This document shows, piece after piece, positions 11,815-24,261 of a stretch of 64,000 nucleotides of DNA. Made by a program: the position numbers and the translations under genes. The first letter of the stretch is position 1. Every line of letters begins with the position of its first letter. Source of the stretch: Paragordius varius (taxonomy: Eukaryota > Nematomorpha); the NCBI GenBank assembly GCA_964247055.1, contig OZ176051.1:12772001-12836000 (forward strand). The letters run 5' to 3'. The notes beneath the pieces were generated by a model. The model did no database searches. It was not told the DNA's origin and saw only the letters and a list, made by a program, of their open reading frames with translations.

Positions 11815-14147
11815 TATATATACGTTATTTTTGGATTTGTATTGCTTGACCAAATTAATTAAACCTGATCTATGATATCGTTATCTACTCGGTGGCATGG
11901 GTGGCTTCTATAAGTAATCTAGAGAGAGAGACAATCTGCTACGTTATCTTTTCCGGATCGATACGTTAGAACCAAACGTTATGTATAATTTATCCATTCT
12001 AATAGGGTACTATTATTAACCCTGCTTAATTATGATCTAAATAATTTATGACTGTGATAATTTCAAATTTTCGGTTGTATAAAAATGTTTTAAATTTTTT
12101 AATGATGCTGTTACAATAGCTTTTGCATCGCGCTGTTATATACGCAATAGTTTTGCCTTGCGAAGTTTTGATAAGATAGCCCCACCTATTATTGAGGCGT
12201 CTGTTTCCAAAATTTATGGTAGTTTTGGGTTAAATGAGTGTAACTGACTTTGCTCGTTGATAGGTGTTTTAGCTTTTTGAAATATATTTTCATGATATTG
12301 TCCCATTTTGTTTTACCCCTTGAAAATTTGTGTAACTCATCTTATTAGGAGACTTGATGGTATAAATTTTGCGTGAAAATTTAATAACCCTAAAAAGGAT
12401 CTCAGTGTCGTTTTGTTCGTCAGCGTTGAATAGTTTTTAATCGCTATTTACTTGGGGACGGTTTTATACTATTTTTCGAAATAACGTATTTAGTATTCTA
12501 CGTTTTCTTATAGTAGTTTTATATCTCTTCTATATTTAAATCCTAATTTCAATTTGTTTTAGTACTTGAAATACTTTTTTAAAATGTCTCTATCCGTTTC
12601 GCCGGTAACAATTACATCACCTAAATACCGGGCTACCCCCTTAAAGTCTCTTAAGATCTCGGATTTTTTGTTGAAAAAAGAGCTGGTGGAACAATAGACC
12701 AAATGGCTTGTTTTAAACCCTATATTAGTTGTTTTAGTTAACTTCCCTTATTTACGGGTATTTGTAAATAAGCCTTTTTGAACGAGTGTTGAGAATGTTT
12801 AACCGAACGAAATACGAGCAATCAGGTCAAACGTTGAAATTATGTACTGTGCTACCCTAATATGGCAATACTTACTCGGCACGTATTCTAACTTACACAT
12901 TAGGTTTTGGTACATTTACCGTTGGACTTGCCCAATGTATTCTGGTTTGTGTACCGACGACAATTATCTCAAGGTTTATAAGTTTTTTTTTATCTCCGTA
13001 TCAATGAGCGCCAACGGCACCCTTCTAGGAAAATTTTCCCCCTATTATTGCCTAGATATAATTTAAATGGGCTGCCGTTTCAACCCCCGAGCCCTTGTGT
13101 AAATAAAGGAAATTTGTCATAAATATTATTTTCACTAAATAATTTATTTTGACATAAAATGTAGTTTATAAATTTGTTAAACAGTCCATTCCAAAAATAA
13201 GAGGTAGGTTGTTTTGTACAATGTAACATTGTGTTTGAAGTATGATGTCGTTTATTTCACGGCATTTCCCTAATATATGTACTCTATTATAATTATATGT
13301 AAATAATAATATTATCATTGCCTATTGCTGTTATATTTTGATTTACCCACTTTAACCCAGACCTGGACATTTACGATTGAAATATCCGACCTGGTAAAAA
13401 TTATTTCAATTTCTAAACTATTTATTATTGGACAAATTTTGGGTTTATTATTATTATCACAAAGTGCGTAAATTTTTATTTACTGGCACACTTTCGCAAA
13501 ATGATTCTTTTGTTGACATTTATAACATACATTTCCCAGGCCGAACAAATCTATGATTTTTGCCACACATTCGACCTTTTCGGTAATTAGTATACTAGAT
13601 GGCGGTAAATTCGCGGCTGGTATTATGTTTCTTACTATTGACATTTGATTTGTTAATCGCAGCTATTTGGATCTCTTCCAAATCCCTATGGTATTAATAT
13701 TTTGGTATGGGTCATTATTACTCTTGTTATGAAGCGGCCACACCTCCAAGTTAGCGATACCTTTTCACGCTTATTTGGGAGCAACATGGCAATGTTAATG
13801 AGTGTATTTAGAGGATTCGTTTAAATCCAGATCAGCTTGTTGCTGAATCCTACGATGAACACATTGGGTATGCGTTCATCGATGTTAGTAGCAAATGGCA
13901 ATGCATTGCCATTCGTCCTCAGAGTAAAAATCAGTGAAACTTTAAGCGCCTTCCTTCCCCATTTTGATGATTATAAGCAAATATTATTTTTGAAGGAGCA
14001 GAATTTTTTAATTTGCATTCTCATCAGTTACTGGCACATTCTTTACCACGAGATTTCTTTTTATGAACGTATGTAGTCCGTAATGAAATTTGTATCGAAT
14101 ATAAGGTTCAACCGTTCCATGTCCATGCCATAAGCGAGCGTATTTAA

Positions 14148-14245
14148 GACATATGTGGAATTTATTTACACAGTAAATAAATATAATAATATGGTGTGTG
14201 CAAAATTATCCGTTTATGTATCTTTAATAAACATAAATTGTGTAT
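14148..14245 (-). repeat. LTR of gypsy fossil 2 (right)
   Basis: It shares the ATGTGGAATTTATTTA and GTGTGTGCAAAAT blocks with the left repeat. The outer boundary is not sharp. Confidence 0.45.
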
Positions 14246-14249
14246 GTGC

Positions 14250-16090
14250 TATGAACATTTTACGTATCCATAATTTCTTTTGGATCTCAAATTGTATACA
14301 ATAATTAGCCGAAAAAGCTTATATTTTTAAAAATTTTGTGACTTCTAGATTTCAAAATTGGGCTAGTTCCAAAACAAAACGAACAGCTGATATTGAGATA
14401 TATATCAAGTTTTCATTGGTAATATGTAACATGAAAGTTTTTTTAAGTTAATTAACATTACCTAACAATAATATACAACTATATGCCTGTTGCATTAATC
14501 CAAAAAATTAATGGAAAAAAATGGCGGGAAGAAAGATTGAAATGAGGTTTTTTTACGATTTTTAAAAATTTATTTGTATGATGTGTTAAAGTAAAGAAAA
14601 CATATTTATAAATTCGGCTCCTTTTTCACTAAGATATTGAAATTTCAAATAGTGGGATAAATAATTACCCAAAAAGGTAATGGTTGGAGAACGTGTAGGC
14701 CTGTTTCAATAATGTAGGTTAATAAAGGATGCGAAGGTTACAAAATTATGTTTTATTAGAATGAGTAATCAGCTTTCGTAAAACATGTTACAAAAAAATA
14801 TATACCCAAAAAAATATTTGAAACAACTTTAATAATTGTATACGGACGTATGAATTAGTTAAAGGGTCCTTATAGTATCTCATCATGTAAACCTTCTAGA
14901 TTTTTAAAAATCTGATTACTTTAAGATCCCTAATCTCTAAAGCTTATTGAAACACATACCTATGAATTATGTGTGTTTTCTGTACAATGTTTTAACTTAT
15001 ATAATAAAAAATTGAATAAAAAAACTAAAAAATTGACTGCTTTAATCAGTTGTAAAATGTTTTCTTTATTCGCAGCGACCACCAATTTTAAGCTATTAAT
15101 GCAAATTTCATTTAAAAAATGATTGGGAAAATTATATTTTACCCTAAATTTGGCACACGGTAATTAAACAGTAAAAATTTGAAATTTCTATTTGATAAAG
15201 AAAAGCACCAGGATTCTGCTGGTTAATTTAGGGCCTCATAAAAGTTTTTATTACTTTTGGAGGCCTCAATGACGATGATCACGCTAAATATTTTTTTGGC
15301 AAGGTACCCTTATATATTTGAAAAGCAATAAAATTTTAATTTTAGATGTGTGCTCCGAAAACTATTATATTTTTTTAGGGCAGGTTAACGCGATAATACT
15401 GAGATTGCCTGATAAAAATATTAATATATGGTAGATTTTATCATCAAAAAAATTATATTTTATGGTTTTGGAGTATAAATTGTAGAGATACCTTAACAGA
15501 TATTATAAAAACACTTTCACTCTGTAAATTGATGATGCCGAAAATTTATATGACTTCAGAATTTCGATAAAAATATGTATTTATTGTCAAATATAGGTTT
15601 ATATATTGTGAGGGCGCATTTAACTGAAATATGAAGACATACTAATTTTTCTTTAAAAATCTAAGATGATATAAATTTCATCATTGAATTATATGGAAAG
15701 TGTGATTTTATGATATCTTAATTATACCGTTATCCATATGCCCCGAACCATAAAATACGCTTTTGCTATTAAAAATTTTTAAACAAGGTGTGCATTTTAT
15801 CTAAAATAATATTGATGTCATAATATAGCATGTACTTTAATATCGCACAATGCATTTTTGTATTTGGAGAACAAGCGAGGCAATTTCAAAATTTTACGTA
15901 CACATTCTATACTTGACAATAAAATAAATTTTGGAATAAAGAATTTAGCCTTTACCAAAAATATTAATTTAGCAAAATGTTATGCAATTATTATAAAATT
16001 GGCAAATTTTTAAAACTTCACTCGTAACCAAAACCATAATATCCTGATGCATCGCATGTAAAAAAAATTTATACACCCCAATTTATATTA
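14250..16090. other. AT-rich stretch, nothing recognised
   Basis: No gene or clear repeat boundary seen. Composition is very AT-rich with short homopolymers. Confidence 0.35.
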
Positions 16091-17034
16091 CACTGTGTGC
16101 AAAAAATTTTTAGAAAAATATTCAAGAGATATATATAACCGTGGAATCATATGCCGCAAATATTTTTATTTGACGACCTAGTTTTAGAAATTATGAGAGA
16201 AGATTAAAATTGGGCAAAAATTAAGGATAATTGGATCAAAAAATAATGATAAAACTTGAGTATCCAAGATTTATTTAGATTATATGAGATATAAATAGCC
16301 TAAAATCATATAGTTTGGATATTTATTAAAATTCGACCAAATAATCGTGTTACTTTAACATGATTAATAGATAATTTTTTTTTAAACCATATTAAAATAA
16401 TTTTTATAAATTATTTTTATTTTTTTAATTATCTGAATTATAAATATATAATAAATATGCTGTCTTATATTGTAATCTTACATGAGTGGGAATTACAAAT
16501 CAAATAAATAAAAAATAGGATTTACAAGTAGTAGAATATAAGCTAACAATCCATACAATTGCCAGTAAAAAACTAATTTGCTTTAAAACTCTTAATGAGA
16601 TTTGTACGGGATTGCTTATGTTCCATTACTTGTATATCCTATTTTGTATCTAACTTGTAAAAAACCAAAAATTAAACAAAAAATTTATTTTTACATTCAT
16701 TCAGACAAACTGAAAAAAAACAATATTTTTAGTTTTATTTTGATATATACAAGTTTTTTAATATATAAAATATGAATGTTAAAATTTTAAATTGAGTTTC
16801 GCTTATTAAAAATTTAAATTATTTTAATATAGTGTCAATTTGTATAAAACGCAATTAGGTCTTAGTTTTACGATTATCCTTAGTTTTCATTTTTTCCCAA
16901 TTTTTATTTCCTCTAAATATTTCAAAAACTAGGTCATCAACAAATTAAAATTTTTGCGGCAAATGAATTCGCTGGTCATATGCTGTCTCATGAAAATTAT
17001 TGTTAAAAAAATAAACTCTTTTTAGCACACAATG
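16091..17034. mobile_element. Palindromic Tc1/mariner-like foldback element, copy 1
   Basis: It begins CACTGTGTGCAAAAAA after TA and ends TTTTTAGCACACAATG. The two halves are inverted copies of one another almost throughout; for example GCCGCAAATATTTTTATTTG on the left matches CAAATTAAAATTTTTGCGGC on the right. It has no transposase. The tip sequence, the TA target and the absence of coding suggest a Tc1/mariner-type non-autonomous element with arms of several hundred bp. A second copy is at 57846-59078. Confidence 0.65.
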
Positions 17035-18180
17035 TTACTGACTAAATTAACTATAAATATATGTATTAAAGGGAAGCAAAATTGGTTGGTTTTTTAAGTT
17101 AATTTGGGGGAGTTAATTAAAAATGGGCTGGTTCCATACATCTTATGTCTATGAAACCGGCTCTTTTTTCACATTCGTTATCAGTACTTAATACATCTGT
17201 CTAAAGGACAATCAAGGTCCAAAATATCCGAAAAGAAGAATTTTTAATTTTATAATGACTTTTAAAGTGTATATAAATAACACCCACTAGCCTTTAAAAG
17301 TATGTCCGACGACCGCGATTCAAAACGTCAACTATTCCTTTTTAAACCTTAGACACACATTTTATAAAAAATCTTTTTTGCACAATACTCAATAATTATT
17401 ATAGAAAAATATAATTTGGCTAATACATATTTTTTTAAAAAAGGCCCCAAGATAGTGTATGCATAAAATATTAATTTTAATAAAAAAACCATTCTGATAA
17501 TATATTTTCTGATAGGAATACATATCAGAATTTTTTACCTTGGTACTTTTAATTTTGTGACATGGTTTAAAGTTTATACATTAATGAAAAGCCTCATCAG
17601 AGTATATAAATTTTTTGGTAGAAACTAAAGGCTTGTATGATAAATAAATTTTTTAATATGTATCTTTACTTCTTAATTCCACACTATATAATTGGATATC
17701 GCTAAAATAGACTAAAACATTCACAAAAATTTTTAGATACGCTAAAATAAAATTTTTATTTAAAACTCACATTTAAAAATTTCTTAAAGCGTTTTAGAGA
17801 AAAAAATGAAATTATGTAGAAAACGTAAAAATATATGACAAATATTTTTATCTGAAAGACCACCAAACCTTAATTTTTCTTATATAAACTATTTCGTCAC
17901 TAAGAATTATAAAAGTGATTGTTTTAGTAAATATCATTTCACACTTTGTCATTTGCAACAATGAAAATTGAAATAAATCAAGATTTCAAAAGTATGGTTG
18001 CCTTTTAGATAAAAAATATTTGTCTTATTTTTTCGTTTTGTCCGTATATATTCGGTTTGTACTGTACTAGGTGTTTGGATGCATGATTTAAACGTAAAAA
18101 ATATTTTAAATATTTTTTTTCATACGCTGAATATATACCATTAACAATTTAATAACACACTTAATCAAAATTCAAATTTA
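17035..18180. other. AT-rich stretch, nothing recognised
   Basis: No coding frame or repeat boundary could be supported. Confidence 0.3.
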
Positions 18181-18199
18181 CCCTTAAATATTTCAATGG

Positions 18200-18475
18200 T
18201 TAGTCAAAGTTGACCATTAAATCAGATAAGAAGATTAGATAAATTTAAGTAGTATCATTGTAGTTCATTATGGTAGGATATCCATGATCCAGGTAATAAA
18301 ATGGCGCTCAACATTATCTAAAATTTAATTATTCCCCATCCAATCATTTTTAAAATAAATTATTCCACTAGTATAAATAACAAGATTTCCTGTAAGAATC
18401 AACCGAAAAGCTAATAAGTATTAAAAATACTAAGCAAAATAAATATATATTAAAGCCGAAGGTTTAAACCATAAA
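18200..18475 (+). repeat. Unclassified dispersed repeat, possibly a solo LTR
   Basis: It shares ordered blocks with 33340-33650: a CCACTAG.TATAAA block, TGTAAGAATCAACCGAA, AATAAGTATT.AAA and AAAGCCGAAGGTTTAAAC. A TATAAATA box followed by A-rich AATAAA-like sequence would suit a solo LTR, but no retrotransposon interior is attached to either copy. Confidence 0.45.
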
Positions 18476-18664
18476 ATGCCTCTTATAGTGTTAATAAGTT
18501 ATAAAGTTTATACCGGTACTATTTTTCTCTTTTTGATATTTAAATGACATATTTATATTCAAAAGACAGAGTTTAAGACGCTTTATTAAAAGATATCAAT
18601 TTTATAATATAACTAGCGTAAATCTCGTGCTGCTACGCAGCCCGAGGAAGTCCTTCGGACTTCT

Positions 18665-18689
18665 GGGGGGGGGGGGGGGGGGGGGGGGG
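18665..18689. repeat. Homopolymer G tract (25 G)
   Basis: An uninterrupted run of about 25 G lies just inside the Helitron 3' hairpin. The sister copies have only short C runs at the matching place (about 24192-24200 and 4688-4692), so the tract expanded in this copy. The true length is uncertain because such runs are hard to sequence. Confidence 0.85.
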
Positions 18690-18973
18690 TTTAATTGAAA
18701 GAGACAATAAATTGATCTACATATGTGGATTATTTCGAAACATTATTTAATAGCGATGATCTTATAGGAATCTTAAAACGGTGGATTCATACTAATTTAT
18801 TGTTTACTTGGGGGAAAAATAGATTTAAAAAATTATTTTTGTGGACTTTGTTTTTTGAAAAAATGGCATTTTACGGGGGTAGCGGGTAAAAAGAGGGTCT
18901 AAATCAAAAAAGTGACTCGACTATGTTTGGCGCAATCGAAAATAACTAAATAAAAATCATATTTGAAATTGAA

Positions 18974-21100
18974 TGGTCCAACACGTTCTCCGGAAAATTG
19001 TCTCAAAGACACGATTTTTGTGGACTTCTGTTTTCAAAAAAAACCCGTGTTTCACACGGGGTGGGCCCGAACTGGGGACCTAATTCCAAAAAAGGGCGAA
19101 GCTATTGTCGGGGCATTCATTAATGATTATATTTTTTCAATGTTTGGATTTGAATGGGTCTACCGGTTTTCCTGTACCAGATCACAAAGCCAGCATTTTC
19201 CATTTTTATAAATATATAGATTACCATAAATAATGTATTAATATCCATATATCTTTTAACATCCTATACATATGATAGATACTCCTTACTCAGCAGCTAT
19301 CATCAAAGAAACGCTTGACTAAAATTTTTGCCTTTTCACAGGGAATACGAAAAATCTTTCTCGAATTTTTACAGTCTCATACCGTGGGCAAAAAAATACA
19401 ATCAAAAAATTATTTTTGTGGACTTTGTTTTTTTTGAAAAAAATGGCATTTTACGGGGGTAGCGGGTAAAAAGAGGGCCTAAATCAAAAAAGTGAGTCGA
19501 CTATGTTCAGCGCGATCAAAAATAAGTAAACAAAAATTATATTTGAAATTGAATGGTCCAACACGTTCTCCAAAAAATTGACTTAACCCATTTTCACACG
19601 GGGTGGGCCCGAACTGGGGACCTAATTCCGAAAAGGGCGAAGCTATTGTCGGGGCATTCATTAATGATTATATTTTTTCGATGTTTGGATTTGAATGGGT
19701 CTACCGGTTTTCCGGAAACAGATCACAAAGTTACATGAGAAATCAGTTTTTAGCGGGTAGCTCCTTACCCAGCAGCTATCATCAAAGAAACGCCTGACTA
19801 AAGTTTTTGCCTTTTAACAGGGAATACGTGGAACCCATATTGAATGTTTACGGTCTCATACCTTGGTCGAAAAATAGATTTAAAAAAATATTTTTGTGGA
19901 CTTTGTTTTTTGAAATAGGTGGCATTTTACGGGGGGAGCGGGTAAAAAGAGGGCCTAAATCAAAAAAGTGGCTCGACTATGTTTGGCGCAATCGAAAATA
20001 ACTAAATAAAAATCATATTTGAAATTGAATGGTCCAACACGTTCTCCGGAAAATTGTCTCAAAGACACGATTTTTGTGGACTTCTGTTTTCAAAAAAAAC
20101 CGTTTTTCACACGGGGTGGGCCCGAACTGGGGGCCTATTTCAAAAAAGGGCGAAGCTATTGTCGGGGCATTCATTAATGATTATATTTTTTCGATGTTTG
20201 GATTTGAATGGGTCTACCGGTTTTCCGGAAACAGATCACAAAGTTACATGAGAAATCAGTTTTTAGCGGGTAGCTCCTTACCCAGCAGCTATCATCAAAG
20301 AAACGCCTGACTAAAGTTTTTGCCTTTTAACAGGGAATACGTGGATCCATATTGAATGTTTACGGTCTCATACCTTGGTCGAAAAATAGATTTAAAAAAA
20401 TATTTTTGTGGACTTTGTTTTTTGAAAAAGGTGGCATTTTACGGGGGGAGCGGGTAAAAAGAGGGCCTAAATCAAAAATGTCACTCGACTATGTTCGGCG
20501 CAATCGAAAATAAGTAAACAAAAATCATATTTGAAATAGAATGGACCAACACGTTCTCCGGAAAAATGTCTCAAAGACACGATTTTTGTGGACTTCTGTT
20601 TTCAAAAAAAAACCGTTTTTCACACGGGGTGGGCCCGAACTGGGGGCCTATTTCAAAAAAGGGCGAAGCTATTGTCGGGGCATTCATTAATGATTATATT
20701 TTTTCGATGTTTGGATTTGAATGGGTCTACCGGTTTTCCGGAAACAGATCACAAAGTTACATGAGAAATCAGTTTTTAGCGGGTACCTCCTTACCCAGCA
20801 GCTATCATCAAAGAAACGCCTGACTAAAGTTTTTGCCTTTTAACAGGGAATACGTGGATCCATATTGAATGTTTACGGTCTCATACCTTGGTCGAAAAAT
20901 AGATTTAAAAAAATATTTTTGTGGACTTTGTTTTTTGAAAAAGGTGGCATTTTACGGGGGGAGCGGGTAAAAAGAGGGCCTAAATCAAAAATGTCACTCG
21001 ACTATGTTCGGCGCAATCGAAAATAAGTAAACAAAAATCATATTTGAAATAGAATGGACCAACACGTTCTCCGGAAAAATGTCTCAAAGACACGATTTTT
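18974..21100 (-). repeat. Tandem ~0.5-kb unit array inside the Helitron
   Basis: Four to five head-to-tail units. The units around 20031, 20542 and 21055 are nearly identical and about 512 bp apart, so those duplications are recent. The unit near 18974-19554 is longer because it contains the extra 5' terminus. Confidence 0.8.
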
Positions 21101-21300
21101 GTGGACTTCTGTTTTCAAAAAAACCCGTTTTTTACACGGGGTGGGCCCGAACTGGGGGCCTATTTTAAAAAAAGGGCGAAGCTATTGTCGGGGCATTCAT
21201 TAATGATTATATTTTTTCAATGTTTGGATTTGAATGGGTCTACCGGTTTTCCTGTACCAGATCACAAAGCCAGCATTTTCCATTTTTATAAATATATAGA

Positions 21301-22982
21301 TAACTTTTTATATAAAGTGATATTTGATTTTCTGTCGATTTTCTTTAATTTTTAAAAAAATTGCAAACCTGTAATTTCAGAATTTTGATTAGGGGGATTA
21401 TAAAAAAATTAAATTCGGTTAGAACACTGCAATTATTCAAAATTCAAAATCTTCAGTGGTGGCAAATTTGTCGACTAGTGTTATTTACTAATAATTTTAA
21501 ATTAATTTTAGAAGCTCATTAATCAAATAATTGGTTATATTTATCAAAGCGCCATCCATTTTCGCTTTAAAACCTAAATTTTTTTAATTTAATTTTTGAT
21601 GACGTTATCGATTACAGATTCCTTTTTAAATTGATTTCGTTGATAAAGTGCTAAAATTTGGAAATATTTTTGTCTAAAGGCATTTTAACGCGTAAGCACC
21701 ACAACTGGATTAATAATAATTTAAAAAAGTTAACAAAAAATTGTAAATTAAATGAAATCTTACACCGATAACAAATACAAGCCATATTATTACGTCCAAA
21801 AAAAACTTACATTGAAATGATTGATTAAAATTGACTTTTTGTACCACAGCTCATATCCAAATTTAACCACAACTATCCAATTAAAAATGGCGTACCGAAT
21901 AAATTTTAATTAAAATTTTCTAAAATTCCACTAATATTGTATAAACCATACAAAATGATAATTGGAAAACATTAGAGTATAGTAGATGTTGATCTTATAT
22001 AATATTTAAAAAAGCTTTTGTTACTTTTTAGGAAAAAAACTTGGTAATTTTCTAAATTTATTTATACATTAATTCTGTTTTTTCAATGTTTAAATTTAAA
22101 TCTTGAATTATTTTATCATTGACATAATTCCATTAATAATTCTGTTCAAAAAAGCGTTGACTGATTTAAAATTGCGGAAAGTATGATAATAATAACAAAT
22201 TAATCATTGAACATTAAGAAACTACACATATATGAAATGAAACACTATATCAGGGGTGTTAGCACAAATGGTTTCTCGGGCCGCATTCTAAATATATCTG
22301 GACAATAAGGAATTCATAAGATTTTAACCATAAAACTGGAAAATGTAAACGCAATATAGCAATTTTTTCCAGTTCTTGCCAATTAGATAATTTAAAATAA
22401 CTGTTTGGGACATCTGAATTTTATTTGGATTTTGTATTATTATTGTGTACTATAAAATTATGGATTTTTTCGGGCTGACAAGTATCGATTGGCCACCCCT
22501 CCTATATATATTATATATATATATAGTAAACAATATTTTAACTTAATCAGAAATGAATGTTCTGTGTAAATAAAAAAAGGTTAATTGTGAATAGTTATTG
22601 ATTTGTGATTAAACTGTTAGGCTTGATTGGAGAAGTGTTGACTTTGATTAATAAAAGTTGTGTTCTTGCAATTTTTTTACAAACTAGAGATTTGTTTTTT
22701 ATATTTAAATCTACTTAAATTATTAAAATTTTAAAAATTTTACCAGTAGTAAAGTTTTATATTTTTATTAAATTATTCCTATGGTTTAATTTTATGAATC
22801 GTTAACAATATAAACCTAAAATAGGAAAATTTGTGGTTTTATTTAACCTACTTATGTTAACCAAAACAATAAAATGAAAAAACTATTTAGTTATTTATTT
22901 ATAATAAGGAAATCAACATATAATATAAATTGATAAAGGATGCGGGAGGATTAATACGATAATCCCTGATAATAACACCGCA
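21301..22982. other. Spacer between inverted Helitrons
   Basis: AT-rich DNA separating the two oppositely oriented Helitrons. I see no gene. A (TA)n tract lies near 22500-22526. Confidence 0.4.
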
Positions 22983-24261
22983 TCTATATATTTATAAAAA
23001 TGGAAAATGCTGGCTTTGTGATCTGGTACAGGGAAACCGGTAGACCCAATTCAAATCCAAACTTCGAAAAAATATAATCATTAATGAATGCCCCGACAAT
23101 AGCTTCGCCCTTTTTTTAAAATAGGCCCCCAGTTCGGGCCCACCCCGTGTGAAAAACGGGTTTTTTTGAAAACAGAAGTCCACAAAAATCGTGTCTTTGA
23201 GACATTTTTCCGGAGAACGTGTTGGTCCATTCTATTTCAAATATGATTTTTGTTTACTTATTTTCGATTGCGCCGAACATAGTCGAGTGACATTTTTGAT
23301 TTAGGCCCTCTTTTTACCCGCTACCCCCGTAAAATTCCATTTTTTTCAAAAAAAAAACAAAGTCCACAAAAATAATTTTTTGATTGTATTTTTTTGCCCA
23401 AGGTATGAAACTGTAAAAATTCGAGAAGGTTTTTTTTGTATTACCTGTTAAAGGCAAAATTTTGGTCAAGCGTTTCTTTGATGATAGATGCTGAGTAAGG
23501 AGTATCTATCATATGTATAGCATGTTAAAAGATATATGGATATTATACATTATTTATGGTAATCTATATATTTATAAAAATGGAAAATGCTGGCTTTGTG
23601 ATCTGGTACAGGAAAAACGGTAGACCCATTAAAATCCAAACTTCGAAAAAATATAATCATTAATGAATGCTTCGACAATAGCTTCGCCCTTTTTTTAAAA
23701 TAGGCCCCCAGTTCGGGCCCACCTCGTGTGAAAAACGGGTTTTTTTGAAAACAGAAGTCCACAAAAATTGTGTCTTTGAGACATTTTTCCGGAGAACGTG
23801 TTGGTCCATTCTATTTCAAATATGATTATTGTTTACTTATTTTCGATTGCGCCGAACATAGTCGAGTGACATTTTTGATTTAGGCTCTCTTTTTACCCGC
23901 TCCCCCCGTAAAATGCCATTTTTTTCAAAAAACAAAGTCCACAAAAAATAATTTTTCAAATCGATTTTTCGCCTTAGGTATAAGACCGTAAAAATCTATA
24001 TGGATTCCACGTATTCCCTGTTGAAAGGCAAAAATTTTAGTCAGGCGTTTCTTTGATGATAGCTGCTGGGTAAGGAGCTACCCGCTAAAAACTGATTCCT
24101 CATAACTTTGTGATCTGTTTCCGGAAAACCGGTGAACCCAATCAAATTCAAATATCGAAAACATATGTGGATCATTTTATTGTCCCTTTTTTCAAATAAC
24201 CCCCCCTCCAGAAGTCCGAAGGACTTCCTCGTGCTGCGTAGCAGCACGAGATTTACGCTAG
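22983..24261 (+). mobile_element. Non-autonomous Helitron, two-unit copy
   Basis: It starts TCTATATATTTATAAAAATG after A and ends with the hairpin CTCGTGCTGCGTAGCAGC followed by ACGAGATTTACGCTAG and T. It holds two internal units, with the 5' terminus repeated at 23563. The junction next to the internal terminus (GATATATGGATATTATACAT on this strand) is the same as in the inverted copy at 18613-21300. Both therefore descend from a composite ancestor that already contained it. No coding capacity. Confidence 0.75.

Larger units (their letters stand above)
8817..14245 (-). mobile_element. Second Ty3/gypsy LTR fossil, interrupted by a Harbinger element
   Basis: Related ends occur at 8817-8988 and about 14148-14245, sharing ATGTGGAATTTATTTA and GTGTGTGCAAAAT blocks. 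On the minus strand the order is gag with a zinc knuckle (CYKCQQKNHFAKVC, about 13480-13540), protease/reverse transcriptase remnants (about 12170-12780, with YLGDVIVTGE resembling the RT YLDD box region), the inserted element 10339-11814, then integrase remnants (about 9300-10250). A purine-rich tract lies just inside the left repeat (about 8989-9006 on the minus strand). The element is old and heavily broken. The Harbinger insertion is younger than the retroelement. Confidence 0.65.
18613..21300 (-). mobile_element. Non-autonomous Helitron with ~5 internal tandem units
   Basis: On the minus strand it starts TCTATATATTTATAAAAATG after A (21300) and ends with a hairpin (GCTGCGTAGCAGC), ATTTACG and CTAG followed by T (18613-18616). 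These are Helitron termini, inserted between A and T. The interior is a tandem array: the GG(T/A)CCAACACGTTCTCC landmark recurs near 18974, 19554, 20031, 20542 and 21055, giving spacings of about 580, 477, 511 and 513 bp. A second copy of the 5' terminus lies inside at 19220. No Rep/helicase gene is present. Open frames of 60-90 codons across the array are repetitive by-products, not genes. Confidence 0.75.

Noticed and set aside
19553-21355. Repeated 60-93 codon frames reading NWGPISKKGEAIVGAFINDYIFSMF-like peptides
   Set aside because: They arise from the tandem Helitron units, occur in several frames, and have no start, splice or family support.
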